Assembly: GCF_023898315.1 (NCBI RefSeq)
Contig: NC_064619.1
Coordinates: 302,040,150 to 302,104,149, forward strand
Direction: 5' to 3'
From: Schistocerca nitens
Lineage: Eukaryota; Arthropoda; Insecta; Orthoptera; Acrididae
DNA: 64,000 nt
Both the position numbers and the translations under genes were made by a program. A model generated the notes under the pieces. It had not been told where the DNA came from. It did not search any database and saw only the letters and a program-made list of their open reading frames with translations. Position 1 is the stretch's first letter. Every line of letters begins with the position of its first letter. This document shows positions 21,378 to 31,929 of the stretch, piece by piece.

Positions 21378-21914
21378 TGTGAGTGTGGGATTGATCTGAG
21401 ATGTACCCTTTACCCTGTGGCTCCTGCAAGATGCAATTTCCACCCCCACTACTACAGAAGTCAGACAGACGCTCTCTGTCTCCCCTGTGAAAATCTCTGA
21501 AACTGAGTGTTATGTGTAAAGAATGCGTAGGCTGGCCGCTCCCACACAATGTGGCGGAATTTGCTTTTAAGCCAAACATGGGGTCGTCCTTTCACTCGGC
21601 CAAACGCTGTCTGCTCTACGGGCGGTCACCGGCTGACGTAGATGGGTTGGGACCGGCTTCCTGGCGAGCGGTTGCCTCTCTCAAACTAAAAGCTCCTGTG
21701 ACCGTCGTGTCTGGAATGTATGTGTGTACGCCAGCCTCGAGTATATCAACCATTGTGTGCTTACTTGTTATTTGCATATCGTTTACATGAATTCATACAA
21801 CATTGACTTTATCTTATCGAGCTTGGGTTTGAATGAAGCATCTTGATGTGCGGAATATGATTGTGAGGGCGGAATATGTAAGCAATGAAGGTCAGGTGAC
21901 CACGACGTCTTACA
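21378..21914 (-). repeat. 5' LTR, about 537 bp
   Basis: This LTR spans TGTGAGTGTGGG to GTCTTACA on the plus strand. It matches 13685-13790 and 15577-16020 closely, with only scattered substitutions, suggesting moderate age. ACCT follows at 21915-21918 as the target duplication. Confidence 0.9.
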
Positions 21915-22238
21915 ACCTCACTAAGAAGTCATGCAGACGTGATTGCGACAGAATCTTGAAACAGTGGGTTATTAAGTTTATTAAATGAGGAATTGAGGAC
22001 AAGTAAGGTCAATAGAGTATGAAAAAGCACATCTCTGCTACTAAAATAATAGTATAATGTCTTCATTTAAGTTATTCCAAACCACAATAATTGTCGTTCC
22101 ACCAACTACTGATAGTCCTTGTAAATTACATTTTTTCATCGAACTGTCAGACATTCTCTGTTTCAGCTATAACTTCAAAGCCAACACCAGGTGCTAAATC
22201 AACATTAACATGCTTCGATCCATTGGTAGTCAACTGAT

Positions 22239-23105
22239 CTACATCTACATTTACATATATACTCCGCTAGCCACCAGGCGATGTGTGGTGGAGGGCACAA
22301 TTCGCAAATAAGTCATATTCTCCCTCCCCCACTCTGTTGCAATCCCGGATCGCGCGAGGGAAAAACGACTGTCTGAACGCCTCAGTACGAGCTCTTATTT
22401 CCCTTATCTTTGAATGATGATCAATCCGCGATGTGAAAGTTGGTGGTAATAATATATTCTCTACATCCTCGGTGAAGACTGGTTTTCGGAGTTTAGTGAG
22501 CAGCCCCTTCTGTTTAGCGCGTCGTCTATCTGCAAGTGTGTCCCACTTCAAACTTTCTATGACATTTGTCACGCTCTCGCGATGGCTAAATGTACCAGTC
22601 ACGAATCTCCGCTCTTCTTTGGACCTTCTCAATTTGAATTAGACCCAACTAGTAAGGGTCCCATACAGACGAACAATATTCTAAGACTGGATGAACTAAC
22701 GTATTGTAAGCTATTTCCTTTGTTGAAGGGCTGCATCGCTTCAGGATTCTACCAATAAACCGCAATCTAGAGTTCGCCTTACCCATTACTTGTGTAACCT
22801 GATCATTCCATTTGAGATCATTTCGAATAGTCACACCCAGATACTTGACGGATGTTACCGCTTACAAAGACTGATCATTTATTTTGTACTCATACATAAA
22901 TGGGGATTTTCGCCTTGTTACACGCAGTAGGTTACACTTACTAATATTGAGAGATAACTGCCAGTCATTACACCACGCGTTTATTTTCTGCAAATCCTCA
23001 TTGATTTGTTCACAACTTTCGTGTGATACTACTTTCCCATAATTAGTGTTGAACAACAGTAGCGATTTCGCTGAGGCTTGATTAGTGGTGCAGATGTTGG
23101 ACATA
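22239..23105 (-). mobile_element. LINE fragment, RT C-terminal half and 3' end
   Basis: Minus-strand frames give the end of a non-LTR reverse transcriptase. First comes LQKINAWCNDWQLSLNISKC (palm end, near 23000-22940). Then comes TIRNDLKWNDQVTQVMGKAN and TLVHPVLEYCSSVWDPY (22834-22650). Last is LRRSKEERRFVTGTFSHRES and a FFPRAIRDCN block (22632-22267). A TGTAGA-type simple tail follows in minus sense (22239-22260). Stops and frame changes separate the pieces. The clade is CR1/jockey-like by motif. Similar fragments occur at 27340-27720 and 29925-30137 on the other strand. Confidence 0.85.
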
Positions 23106-23155
23106 GTGGGAATCCAAAGTCTGAGAACAATTCCGTGTCCTCCTCTTAAACGTCA

Positions 23156-23640
23156 GGTGCTGCATCAGAGATCTTACCTGCTTGCTGACTTAGTAGTGGT
23201 CGCAATGGATATAGCGCATACAGTTCTCTATGGTGACTTGATTTCCACTCCAGTGTGTCGGGATGTGCATCAGGGACTTTGCCAATACATTGACTTGATT
23301 TCTGCTCCTGCCGTTGCTCAAATTTACTTGAATTACAATCGAATGTGTTGGGAGCTGCATCATGGCGTGTGTCAAAAAAATGGTTCAAATGGCTCTGAGC
23401 ACTATGGGACTTAACATCTCAGGTCATCAGTCCCCTAGAACTTAGAACTACTTAAACATAACTAATCTAAGGACATCACACACATCCATGCCTGAGGCAG
23501 GATTCGAACCTGCGACCGCAGCGGTCTCGCGGTTCCAGACTGGAGCGCCTAGAACTGCTCGGCCACATAGGCCGGCAGCGTGTGTCAGCATGCCAACTTG
23601 ATATCTGCTGCTGCTAATAATGCTGTTCAGTTGTGAATCA
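23156..23640. repeat. Diverged tandem repeat, about 90-105 bp unit
   Basis: Three imperfect copies start at about 23156 (GGTGCTGCATCAG), 23261 (GGATGTGCATCAG) and 23351 (GGAGCTGCATCAT). Each contains a CTTGATTTCTGCTCCTGC-like stretch. The third copy is interrupted by the minus-strand SINE at 23375-23577. Confidence 0.6.
23375..23577 (-). mobile_element. tRNA-derived SINE, copy 5, full length
   Basis: Read on the minus strand it has GCCGGCC head start, B box GGTTCGAATCC, standard body and the AGCCATTTGAACCATTTTTTT tail. A perfect 10-bp target duplication GCGTGTGTCA is at 23365-23374 and 23578-23587. It inserted into the third unit of a local tandem repeat. Confidence 0.95.
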
Positions 23641-24120
23641 TCTACATCATGGAGCTGATGAGAACTAAGGGAGAAAAATAAGAAAATCGTGAAAAACACA
23701 TACATACTCATACGCAAATAACAAGTCGTAATCACTAAGCGAGAGGAGTGGTTTAATACCTACAGTCGAGTGCGCGAACCAGTCTTTTGTGCCTCCATGT
23801 GATAGATCTCTGATAACACTTCATGATGATGTACAACCTTTCACTATGAAGTACAGGGATTTGTGGTGTACCCACTTGATAATTAGTAATTCTGGGCACT
23901 CAGAAATGAGTGGTAGAGGTAGATGATCACAGTGTCACGGGAATTGGAACAACTATTTTATATTGTGCTCACATGCTCAGGCCAGATGGATTCTAACATC
24001 ATTGAAAATGTCACGATTTCTATACTTAAAAACATGCAGGCTAACATCTGCAGGGTGAAATCATAGAAATACCAGTACCCTCTTCAGTGGTTTACTGTGC
24101 TGCAATGTCACATGTGAATA

Positions 24121-24282
24121 TACAGTCTGGAACCGCGTGACCGCTGCGGTCGCAGGTTCGAATCCTGCCTCGGGCATGGATGTGTGTGATGTCCTTAGGT
24201 TAGTTAGGTTTAAGTAGTTCTAATTTCTAGGGGACTGATGACCTTAGAAGTAATGTCGCATAGTGCTCAGAGCCATTTGAAC
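24121..24282 (+). mobile_element. 5'-truncated tRNA-derived SINE, copy 6
   Basis: The head is cut to its 3' part (CAGTCTGGAACCGCGTGACC), followed by the B box, body and AGAGCCATTTGAACCA tail. A perfect 12-bp target duplication CACATGTGAATA lies at 24109-24120 and 24283-24294. Confidence 0.95.
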
Positions 24283-24534
24283 CACATGTGAATAACATGC
24301 TAGTAATTAAGAGCAGAGGCCTTCTTTCTGAAGTATCCTGATAAATCTAAAATATTTCAGACGAAGTGTAGATTTTGAGGAACTTAAATGAAGCAGGTAA
24401 CTGGTCAGTAGAGATTAAATAACACTTCATCCCATACATATTACAACAAAAAACGATGTCTAAAGATGTCTCCAAACTGTGCCAAAATGTCCAACAAAAT
24501 ACACCCCAACTGTACCAAAATGTTTTCCACACTA

Positions 24535-24734
24535 ATAATGGTTCAAATGGCTCTGAGCACTATGCGACTTAACTTCTGAGGTCATCAGTCGCCTAGAACT
24601 TAGAACTAATTAAACCTAACTAACCCAAGGACATCACACACATTCAAGCCGGAGGCAGGATTCGAACCTGCGACCGTAGCGGTCGCTCGCTTCCAGACTG
24701 CAGCACCTAGAACCGAATGGCCACTCCGGCCGGC
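24535..24734 (-). mobile_element. tRNA-derived SINE, copy 7
   Basis: This is a full-length minus-strand copy with tail start ATGGTTCAAATGGCTCTGAG and B box GGTTCGAATCC in minus sense. A perfect 9-bp target duplication TCCACACTA lies at 24526-24534 and 24735-24743. Confidence 0.95.
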
Positions 24735-24743
24735 TCCACACTA

Positions 24744-27339
24744 CAGCTTCCATCGTGATCATCAACACGCTATACAGTGCTAGTTAGCAGTCTATGAGTT
24801 CCACCAGCGCAATGGGGTCCTATATCAAAGTGGTCAAGTTCGCAATTATATTTTTGGTGAGTAAGTAAGCCTGGATACTATGGATGACTGGAAATGTTAG
24901 AGGCTCTATATACAGCGTAAAACACCTATAATTAGTGTGAGGAATCACTTAAAGATTTAGTGCTAGCCAGACATTAGACCACAACTGCTTTTGGGAAAGA
25001 CGATTGATTTTAACGTTTCGTCCACGTAGATACCGAACACAGGGTGCGCTATGGTCTGGTATCTGAGACCGGTCGTCGTTATTCGTGCTGAAGTGTCGTG
25101 GATGAGAAGGGAACGGACTATTACTCTTGTAACATTTTACTGTTTCGTTGTGCACTGTAAGTAGCGTTAATCAGAGAAGTATTGCTGAAAATAGCTCTCA
25201 CAACAGCTACTTCTTATTCCTTCCAGCACAGAGAATCGCTGCCCAGCTCTATGTTTGTGTAGAGACCTGATTTCAGCCTAGGCGGGCATGGTTTATAGAT
25301 CTTTTTTAAAGTACTGTAACTAATTAATGTAGTCTGAAGGTGCTGTCTGAAACTCCACTGTGCTGCTCTGTATTTGTCACACTATGAACCGGAATTTATT
25401 TTGCATCCTATGTCATATGATTCTATGTGATGTAGACAGTATTCTGTGGGGTTTCCACTAGGTTGAAAGAAGCTCACATCGTCCATATAGAAGCTGGAAA
25501 GCAGTTTTCTAAGTTTTTAAAACTAGTGTAATAGCTGTATTTAACAACAGTTCGTTTGCTATAGTGATTAACTTACATGTAGCCTGCGTGGAATTCGATT
25601 ACACAGACTCCAACACTATTTATTGCTCGATAGTCAACTTAAATAATGTATAAAGTGTCAGACTAAAGAATGTGATGGCATTACGATACGATTTATAACT
25701 ACAGTGTTCGCCTCTACACAAGCAAACATTAACAGAGTCTTAAGAAATGGTAAAAGTCACTTACAATTCCTATGACTGACTATCGAGACAACAAATACCA
25801 AGGGTTTGTGATCCGTGGAGTGGTTAGAGTTGAGTAATTCTTTGGCTTTTAAAGTAGAGGAGAAGCGTATGGAAGGACTTAGATTTCTTGGAAACATTAA
25901 CAAGGCATTATACCACCAGCACCGCTATTCATCAAAAGTGTGTATTTAGGGTGATACATTGCTTTCTCCCGTCCTGGATATAGCAGCGCAACTTCCTTTT
26001 ACATTTCTGACTACACTCTCAAGGTATACCGTTCATATTCCTCCCATCACAGGGTGGTACTGAGCTGTGCTGTGACGCTAGCAATAGCTACACTCATCTG
26101 CCATCGGTTGGTGAAGTACTCTGTTCTGAAGGTATTTCAATTTTCGTCTTGAAATATAGTATGTTACGACAATATAGACCTCCATTTTCGCAAAAAAGTC
26201 ATACTTTCCCATCATACATATTTGTCGCGTTTTTTACGGCTACGAATTACTTGTAAATAAGTATATGCGTGTTTCATTCTCAAATGTCGTTGCTACACAG
26301 TTGCTGTCCGTAAGTACGATGCGTTTATAGCAGTAGTGGCCTCCCACGACTTTGTCTTAGCGTTTATGAACGTTCAATCCAGTCAGCTAACACTTGATCA
26401 CCGACTAACATTGAAGCCCTATCTACTAACCATTAAATAGAAAGCCCATAACAGGCTAAAATTACTAAAGCTACCAACTAGCCGAACATAGAGATTGCAC
26501 CCTTCCACAATCCCCCAAATGTATAAATCTCTGACCTAACCCATCCTCTGCTATGTCACTGTGTCATGGACACCCCTTGCTGCTTTTATGCACTACACAT
26601 ATGCGGATACCATGCACTCCACCTAGCCTACCAGATCTGCTTTCCCTCCCCTATCTGCATCCTCTACCAACATACAAAATTTCCCATCCCACTCTTCCAC
26701 CTGGAACACCTTCACATATCGTATGTTGTCCACAAACTCAACACTACCCACCTCTAGTTTCCCCCTTGCTCACTGATTGTGGTACTCTGGCATGTCTCTA
26801 TCACCACACCCTCCACATCCTCTCTCAGTGAAACTTTAATCGCCTTCTGTTACCTAACCATGAAATCCACACTAATATAATGCCCACCCTACATGATGTA
26901 GGTGATTCCTACTACCCTCGCCATGTCAGGGTTCCCTACCCCTCCAATACTCTCCATCTGCTACCTATGTCTTGGTTCGCAACTGCATCCCAATCCATCA
27001 TTTCCCCGTCCGTACTCCAAACATGCATCCACACAAACCCCTTCCTATGCACTACCTTTAAATGCTATGTTGCCATGACACCCTTATCCGTGGCAGTCTC
27101 TACTTACTTATCTATTCACACATCTACATATCTATTTTAATCGTTCTACATCACAGTCTTTCCATTTTACCTTATACAAGTGTCTATCTGTTTTATACTT
27201 TTGTGAGTGACTCTCATTTTCCACTCAGCTGTATCTATATTTCAATTAATCATCAAATCAATCTTTTATATTTTAACTTATGTATCTGACAGTCTGTCTT
27301 TCCATTGTACAAAACATTTATTTTTGTCAACCACGATGT
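24744..27339. other. Unassigned stretch
   Basis: No coding or repeat family was recognised. 26440-27300 is C/T-rich on the plus strand, with open frames of low complexity (Pro, Leu, His, Thr) and no domain signature. Otherwise the composition is ordinary and there is no clear structure. Confidence 0.5.
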
Positions 27340-27720
27340 CCAGCTTTTATACTATCCTTTTAAAGTTGACCTAAATAAAGAAAAGTGTGAGGTCTTCCAC
27401 ATGAGTGCTAAAAGGAATTCGTTAAACTTCGGTTACATGATAAATCAGTCTAGTCTAAAGGCGATAAATTCAACTAAATACCTAGGAATTACAATTATGA
27501 ACAACTTTAATTGGAAGGAACACATAGAAAATGTTGTGGGGAAGGCTAACCAAAGATTGCATTTTATTGGCAGGACACTTAGAAAATGTAACAGGTATAC
27601 TAAAGAGACTACCTACATTACACTTGTTCATCCTCTGCACAGTGTGGGGTCCTTACCAGTTAGGACTGACCGAGTACATCGAAAAAGTTCGAAGGAGGCA
27701 ACACTGAGAGGTTCCATGCC
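27340..27720 (+). pseudogene. LINE RT C-terminal fragment
   Basis: The plus-strand frame shows DLNKEKCEVFHMSAKRNSLN, STKYLGITIMNNFNWKEHIE and ENVVGKANQRLHFIGRTLRK. A frame change follows near 27640, continuing VWGPYQLGLTEYIEKVRRR. These match the same segment of the LINE family seen at 22239-23105. Both ends are missing, and it is an old 5'- and 3'-truncated copy. Confidence 0.82.
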
Positions 27721-27799
27721 CTCTTTTGCATGTCGCCTCTCATTTTTATCAAATTTATTGATGTTTTATGTCACTGCACGGTATAACAGGCCGAATTAG

Positions 27800-29343
27800 G
27801 TTATTTTAATGAGAGTATTCGTACTGAGAGTTCAAAATACTTTTCACTTGATTCCTATGCATGCTGGGTTACTTCTCTGGGTGGCCTGTATGAGGCGAGC
27901 ACTGGAGGAAGTGGCACCCTGTGTTTGCGGTTGGGGACTGCACTTCTGCGAATACTGAGAGGGTCGTACATCAATGGGCCTAAGCGCCTGGTGGAACGAC
28001 TGACGTCGGTCGAGTTTTGCCTATTTTATGCAGGGTGAAACGACCTGCGAGTCATCTGAGTGTCGCCGCAGTTTATGTGTTTACCGTTCCAGCACATGTG
28101 GAACGAAAACTGCTGGTACCGACTGGCTGCATTGTCCTCATGATTCTGAGAATACTTGTGGACCATGCCTGGCTGGGTGCGACTGTCTGGCGCCGGATGG
28201 CTAGTGGTCTAGGCATGTTGTTTTCGTAGCTTGTCAAACGACAAGTTCAGTGCTCAGGCGTCATAAAGCCCTGTTCGAAACTGGAGGGAACGGAGCTATT
28301 GGTGTGAATGATGTTCTGAGACAGTATGGGGATATTTTTGAATCAGCACATAATGCTGATTCGAGGTTTTCGAGGATAGTAGTGAGTTGAGCAATGTTGG
28401 CTTCGCTCTTGCATTGCGCGGGCGCAGGGGATTCGCGATCTGATCTTCGTCGGAGTCGGACGGTCTTGCGACTTAGTCGCACTTTTTAGGCAGAACTTAG
28501 AATTCTCGGACAGCCTGCGAGGCCAGGGGTTGAAACAGAGTTGCTGCACAGCAGAAGTCGGCGCCTGCATCATCTGAACGCTTCCTACCGACGACACGCT
28601 GCAGATTTCAGGTCTGGTACAGTATTTTGCGGCTCCAGTAGTGTAGGACCTATCAGTTTTATACTAAAGTCCTCAACAGCACGCGCGCTCGCTTTGCTGC
28701 AAATCCACGTTGCCTGTTTCTCCGTCTGATCCCATTTGAGCTCTCACTACTAATCGCGATACTGCAATATAGTCGGGAGAGTAATATTTGATTAATTAGA
28801 ACTTCCAGTCATTATCGTCAATCTATCGCATCACAGAGAGTAGCAGCCCCTTGTTCTCGAGCCAACTCTTATTCTCATAATAGTTCAGTATACCCTATCC
28901 CACTGTTTGTGTCGATAATCATGTGCCTTTATGTTCTGATGTATAATAAATCTCATTTTAATATTTAATTCGCATATCATTTCGTAGATATATGCAGAAT
29001 CCCACAGCCTGTTGTTTTTTATGATAAAGTTCTCCTTTTTTTTTCTCTGAGTAGATTACGATTTTTATTAAATTATTGTGAGTGTGCACTCCTCATTTTA
29101 CCAACTAGCAGGGCCCACCATCATGTCCTTTCGTTACCGTTGAGCGCATAATTAATTAGATGGTAGGTAAGGAGGGGTTCGAGTGTCTCGTCCTTATGCA
29201 AAATTCGTCAGAATTAAAGTGGTACAAACTCTACTCCACCCCGGCACATCGCAGCACGTATTGTATTATCGCGAAATATGGAAGAGAGTGTCACTGACAT
29301 GATACTGGATTTGGGCTGGACATCATTAAAAGAAAGGCATTTT
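27800..29343. other. Unassigned stretch, possible retroelement leader
   Basis: No family could be fixed. On the minus strand 28600-28260 there are open frames with an MMQAPTSAVQQLC-like segment and Arg/Ser-rich sequence that vaguely resemble a retroelement Gag start, but there is no decisive motif. 28740-29100 is AT-rich with AATAAA-type signals. Confidence 0.35.
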
Positions 29344-29853
29344 TGAAACTTCCTGGCAGATTAAAACTGTGTGCCCGACCGAGACTCGAACTCGGGACCT
29401 TTGCCTTTCGCGGGCAAGTGTTCTACCATCTGAGCTACCGAAGCACGACTCACGCCCGGTACTCACAGCTTTACTTCTGCCAGTATCTCGTCTCCTACCT
29501 TCCAAACTTTACAGAAGCTCTTCTGCGAACCTTGCAGAACTAGCACTCCTGAAAGAAAGGATATAGCGGAGACATAGGTTAGCCACAGCCTGGGGGATGT
29601 TTCCAGAATGAGATTTTCACTCTGCAGCGGAGTGTGTGCTGATATGAAACTTCGAAGGTAGGAGACGAGATACTGGCAGAAGTAAAGTTGTGAGTAGCGG
29701 GCGTCAGTCGTGCTTCGGTAGCTCAGATGGTTGAACACTTGCCCGCGAAAGGCAAAGATCCCGAGTTCGAGTCTCGGTCGGGCACACAGTTTTAATCTGC
29801 CAGGAAGTTTCATATCAGCGCACACTCCGCTGCAGAGTGAAAATCTCATTCTG
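29344..29853. mobile_element. Inverted-repeat element with paired tRNA-like arms
   Basis: The left arm (29344 to about 29500) is the reverse complement of the right arm (about 29645-29815). Each arm holds a tRNA-like segment with a B box (GTTCGAGTC) and GGTAGCTCAGATGG as A-box-like D arm. The end GAAACTTCCTGGCAGATT appears inverted at the other side. The outer right piece (29805-29853) is also found inverted at 29604-29652. A duplicated GAAAGGCATTTTTGA at 29332-29346 and 29854-29868 marks the target site. Such composite foldback repeats are common in insect genomes. The arms are not functional tRNA genes (acceptor stem and U33 are off). Confidence 0.85.
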
Positions 29854-29924
29854 GAAAGGCATTTTTGACATGATGGAATCTTCTCACGAAATTCCAATCA
29901 CTAACTTTCTCCTCCAAATGCGAA

Positions 29925-30137
29925 AATATTTTGCTAACACGAATCTACATAGGGAGAAACGATCACCACGATAAAATAAGGGAAATCAGAGCTCGTACGG
30001 AAAGATATAGGTGTTTGTTCTTTCTGTGCGCTATACAGGATTGGAATAATAGAGAAGTGCGAAGGTGGCTCGATGAACCCTCTGCTAAGCACATAAATGT
30101 GATTTGCAGAGTATCCATGTAGATGTAGATGTAGAAG
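29925..30137 (+). pseudogene. LINE 3' end fragment
   Basis: The plus frame shows TRIYIGRNDHHDKIREIRAR and a LFFLCAIQDWNN block, then RWLDEPSAKHINVICRVSM and a stop. A TAGATGTAGATGTAGA simple tail follows at about 30119-30137. This is the C-terminus and 3' end of the LINE family at 22239-23105. It is severely 5'-truncated. Confidence 0.85.
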
Positions 30138-31080
30138 TCTTACTCTCATGTTGCGGAAGAGCAGCAAATTGTAGCTTCTGACAGTGTGGCAGTGCACCCC
30201 CTGCCCATACTGGATGGAAGGAATGAAACAACAATAAAGGAAAGAACTGCAGCACTAGGGGGCAGCCTGTGTCACTGTTGGCAAACAGCCACCATTCATT
30301 CCAAAACAGCTCTTTTTCTGGTGAATTTTACAAGTGTAGTTTGTATGGGTTATAGGTTACTTTTAACTTATGTGAATTTTGACTCCCTGTTATTTGGGTT
30401 AAAGTACAAATGCCCTTCCCGCATTTTTCTAGTTTCCTGTCATTTTAACTCAGGTCATACAGGCTGTTTCTGCAGTGTGATCACAACAGCACGCCATCAC
30501 TGGGAATTTGAACTTCTGCACTTCATTCGCGTTAGGTTAGTGAATTGAAAATATGCATGCAGTGTTTCTCAGCAAGGAGCTGTTACCAACAGACAGAGGC
30601 GCGACTCTGAGGCGAGTGGGACTCCAGTTGTTGACAGTTCTGCCCAGCCTTCCAGAGGCGGCAGTGGTGCATGGTGACTTGGCTCGTAGCAGGCCAATGC
30701 ATATGTGGCGCTGGCAGACTTCTCAGCAGGTCTGGCGATCATGAACTCTGTGACAGCAGGAAGGGAGCTCTCCCTGGAAAGATATTTGGTTAAATAAAGA
30801 CAGGATTATTCCTACTACATAGTATATAGTGAGGACATTAACTTAAGGGAATAGGTTAGGACAGTGGCATAGGTGTCCTTTCCATACCTCAGTGTTTGTT
30901 TAAGTAAGGATGGAAATGGGGAGATTCACACTTAGAGTTGAAAGAAACAGTATGTAGTGACATACGCCTCTCAGTGAATAGCCCCTGGGAGGGGGAGGGG
31001 AGGGGGGTGAAACATGTCAGGTAGGACATGATTTGTCCCGCAGACAGGCCTGGACCTGCACAAAACAATTTTGTCTCAGG
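30138..31080. other. Unassigned stretch
   Basis: Open frames of up to 120 codons are present (for example 30186-30548 plus) but have no recognisable domain or biased codon use. A G-rich run lies near 30989-31007. No repeat family was identified. Confidence 0.45.
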
Positions 31081-31100
31081 AGATCTGATGTCATAGTGTC

Positions 31101-31480
31101 AGTATTCCAGAATTTGGGTTCTAAGATTGTAGAGTCAGCGCCAGTATTCCAGATCTTGGATCCTGATGTCATAGAACCATTTCCAGTATTCCAGGTCAGC
31201 CATCTTACGTCACCATCTCGGATTCTGACGTCATACAGCCTGTACCAGTAATCCAGGAATTGGATTCTGACGCCATAGAGCCAGGACCAGTGTTCCTAGT
31301 TCTGCCAGTATGCCCTGGTCGCCATGCTGGATCTCCATCTTGTATTCCAAGTAAGTTATCTTCGATTGTGATGACACAGAGCATGGTCCAGTATTCCAAG
31401 TCTTGGATTCTGGTCTCATACAGCCTGTCTCAGTATTCCAAGTCAGCTAGCGTGACAGTACGCCATCTTGGATTTTCCGC
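31101..31480 (+). repeat. 42-bp minisatellite, eight units
   Basis: The anchor AGTATTCCA or a close variant starts at 31101, 31143, 31185, 31247, 31289, 31341, 31390 and 31432. Four of the seven spacings are exactly 42 bp, and the others are 62, about 52 and about 49. Most units carry TTGGATTCTGAYGTCAT, containing a CRE-like TGACGTCA or variant. Since 42 is divisible by three, one frame repeats a 14-residue unit of the type VFQILDPDVIEPFP, but stops break it and no gene is claimed. Confidence 0.85.
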
Positions 31481-31929
31481 CAATTAATTCTTACGACAAC
31501 AGTCCGACATCCACAAGAGAGAGAAAGCACACTAGCATAACCGTGATATTTTTTTAATTTCCCGCCATGTTTGAATTTCGCGCCAAATTTCAATGTCCCA
31601 TCTCGTTATACATAGGGAAATTGACTTTTGTCGGGCGAGGGAAGGGGATGGGGATGTCAAGCTCCAGTCTCAAGTTCAACTTGAGATGTTTTCGCAAGAA
31701 CATGAATTACTGGATTGCATGCTGAAATTGGCGGACAGAATCTTAACAGTTTTACAACGTGGACAATTAAAAATACTTCAGACAACAGTGCCTGCAAACA
31801 TAGTTCACAGTAGTCTCATTGCACCCCCCCACTCCACTACAACCAAGTTAGACCGAGCTCACGCAACTACCACCAAACATGACGTCAATCTGGCAGGGGG
31901 ACGGCGACCTTCACATGAAGACAACAAAC

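Larger units (their letters stand above)
13685..21914 (-). mobile_element. LTR retrotransposon with gag but no visible pol
   Basis: The element is bounded by related LTRs (13685-16020 and 21378-21914), each with TG...CA ends (TGT at the left, ACA at the right). The same 4 bp, ACCT, flanks both sides (13681-13684 and 21915-21918). In minus-strand sense it runs 5' LTR, primer site, gag leader, gag, a 2.1-kb AT-rich stretch, purine tract, 3' LTR. Reading that 2.1 kb on both strands shows no RT, RNase H or integrase motif, so it may be a gag-only, non-autonomous type. Later insertions are a truncated SINE (20553-20679) and, within the 3' LTR region, a SINE and a solo LTR. Confidence 0.85.

Noticed and set aside
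26553-27140. C-rich open frames rich in Pro, Leu and His
   Set aside because: Low-complexity composition with no conserved motif or splice evidence.
28260-28600. Possible Gag-like frame on the minus strand
   Set aside because: Similarity is vague and no capsid, protease or LTR could be tied to it. Left as unassigned.
30186-30548. 120-codon plus-strand frame
   Set aside because: No recognisable domain, no supporting neighbour. Length is within chance expectation for this window.
31101-31480. Regularly spaced repeats, considered as a CRISPR array
   Set aside because: Units are contiguous, diverged minisatellite copies without unique spacers, in an animal genome.
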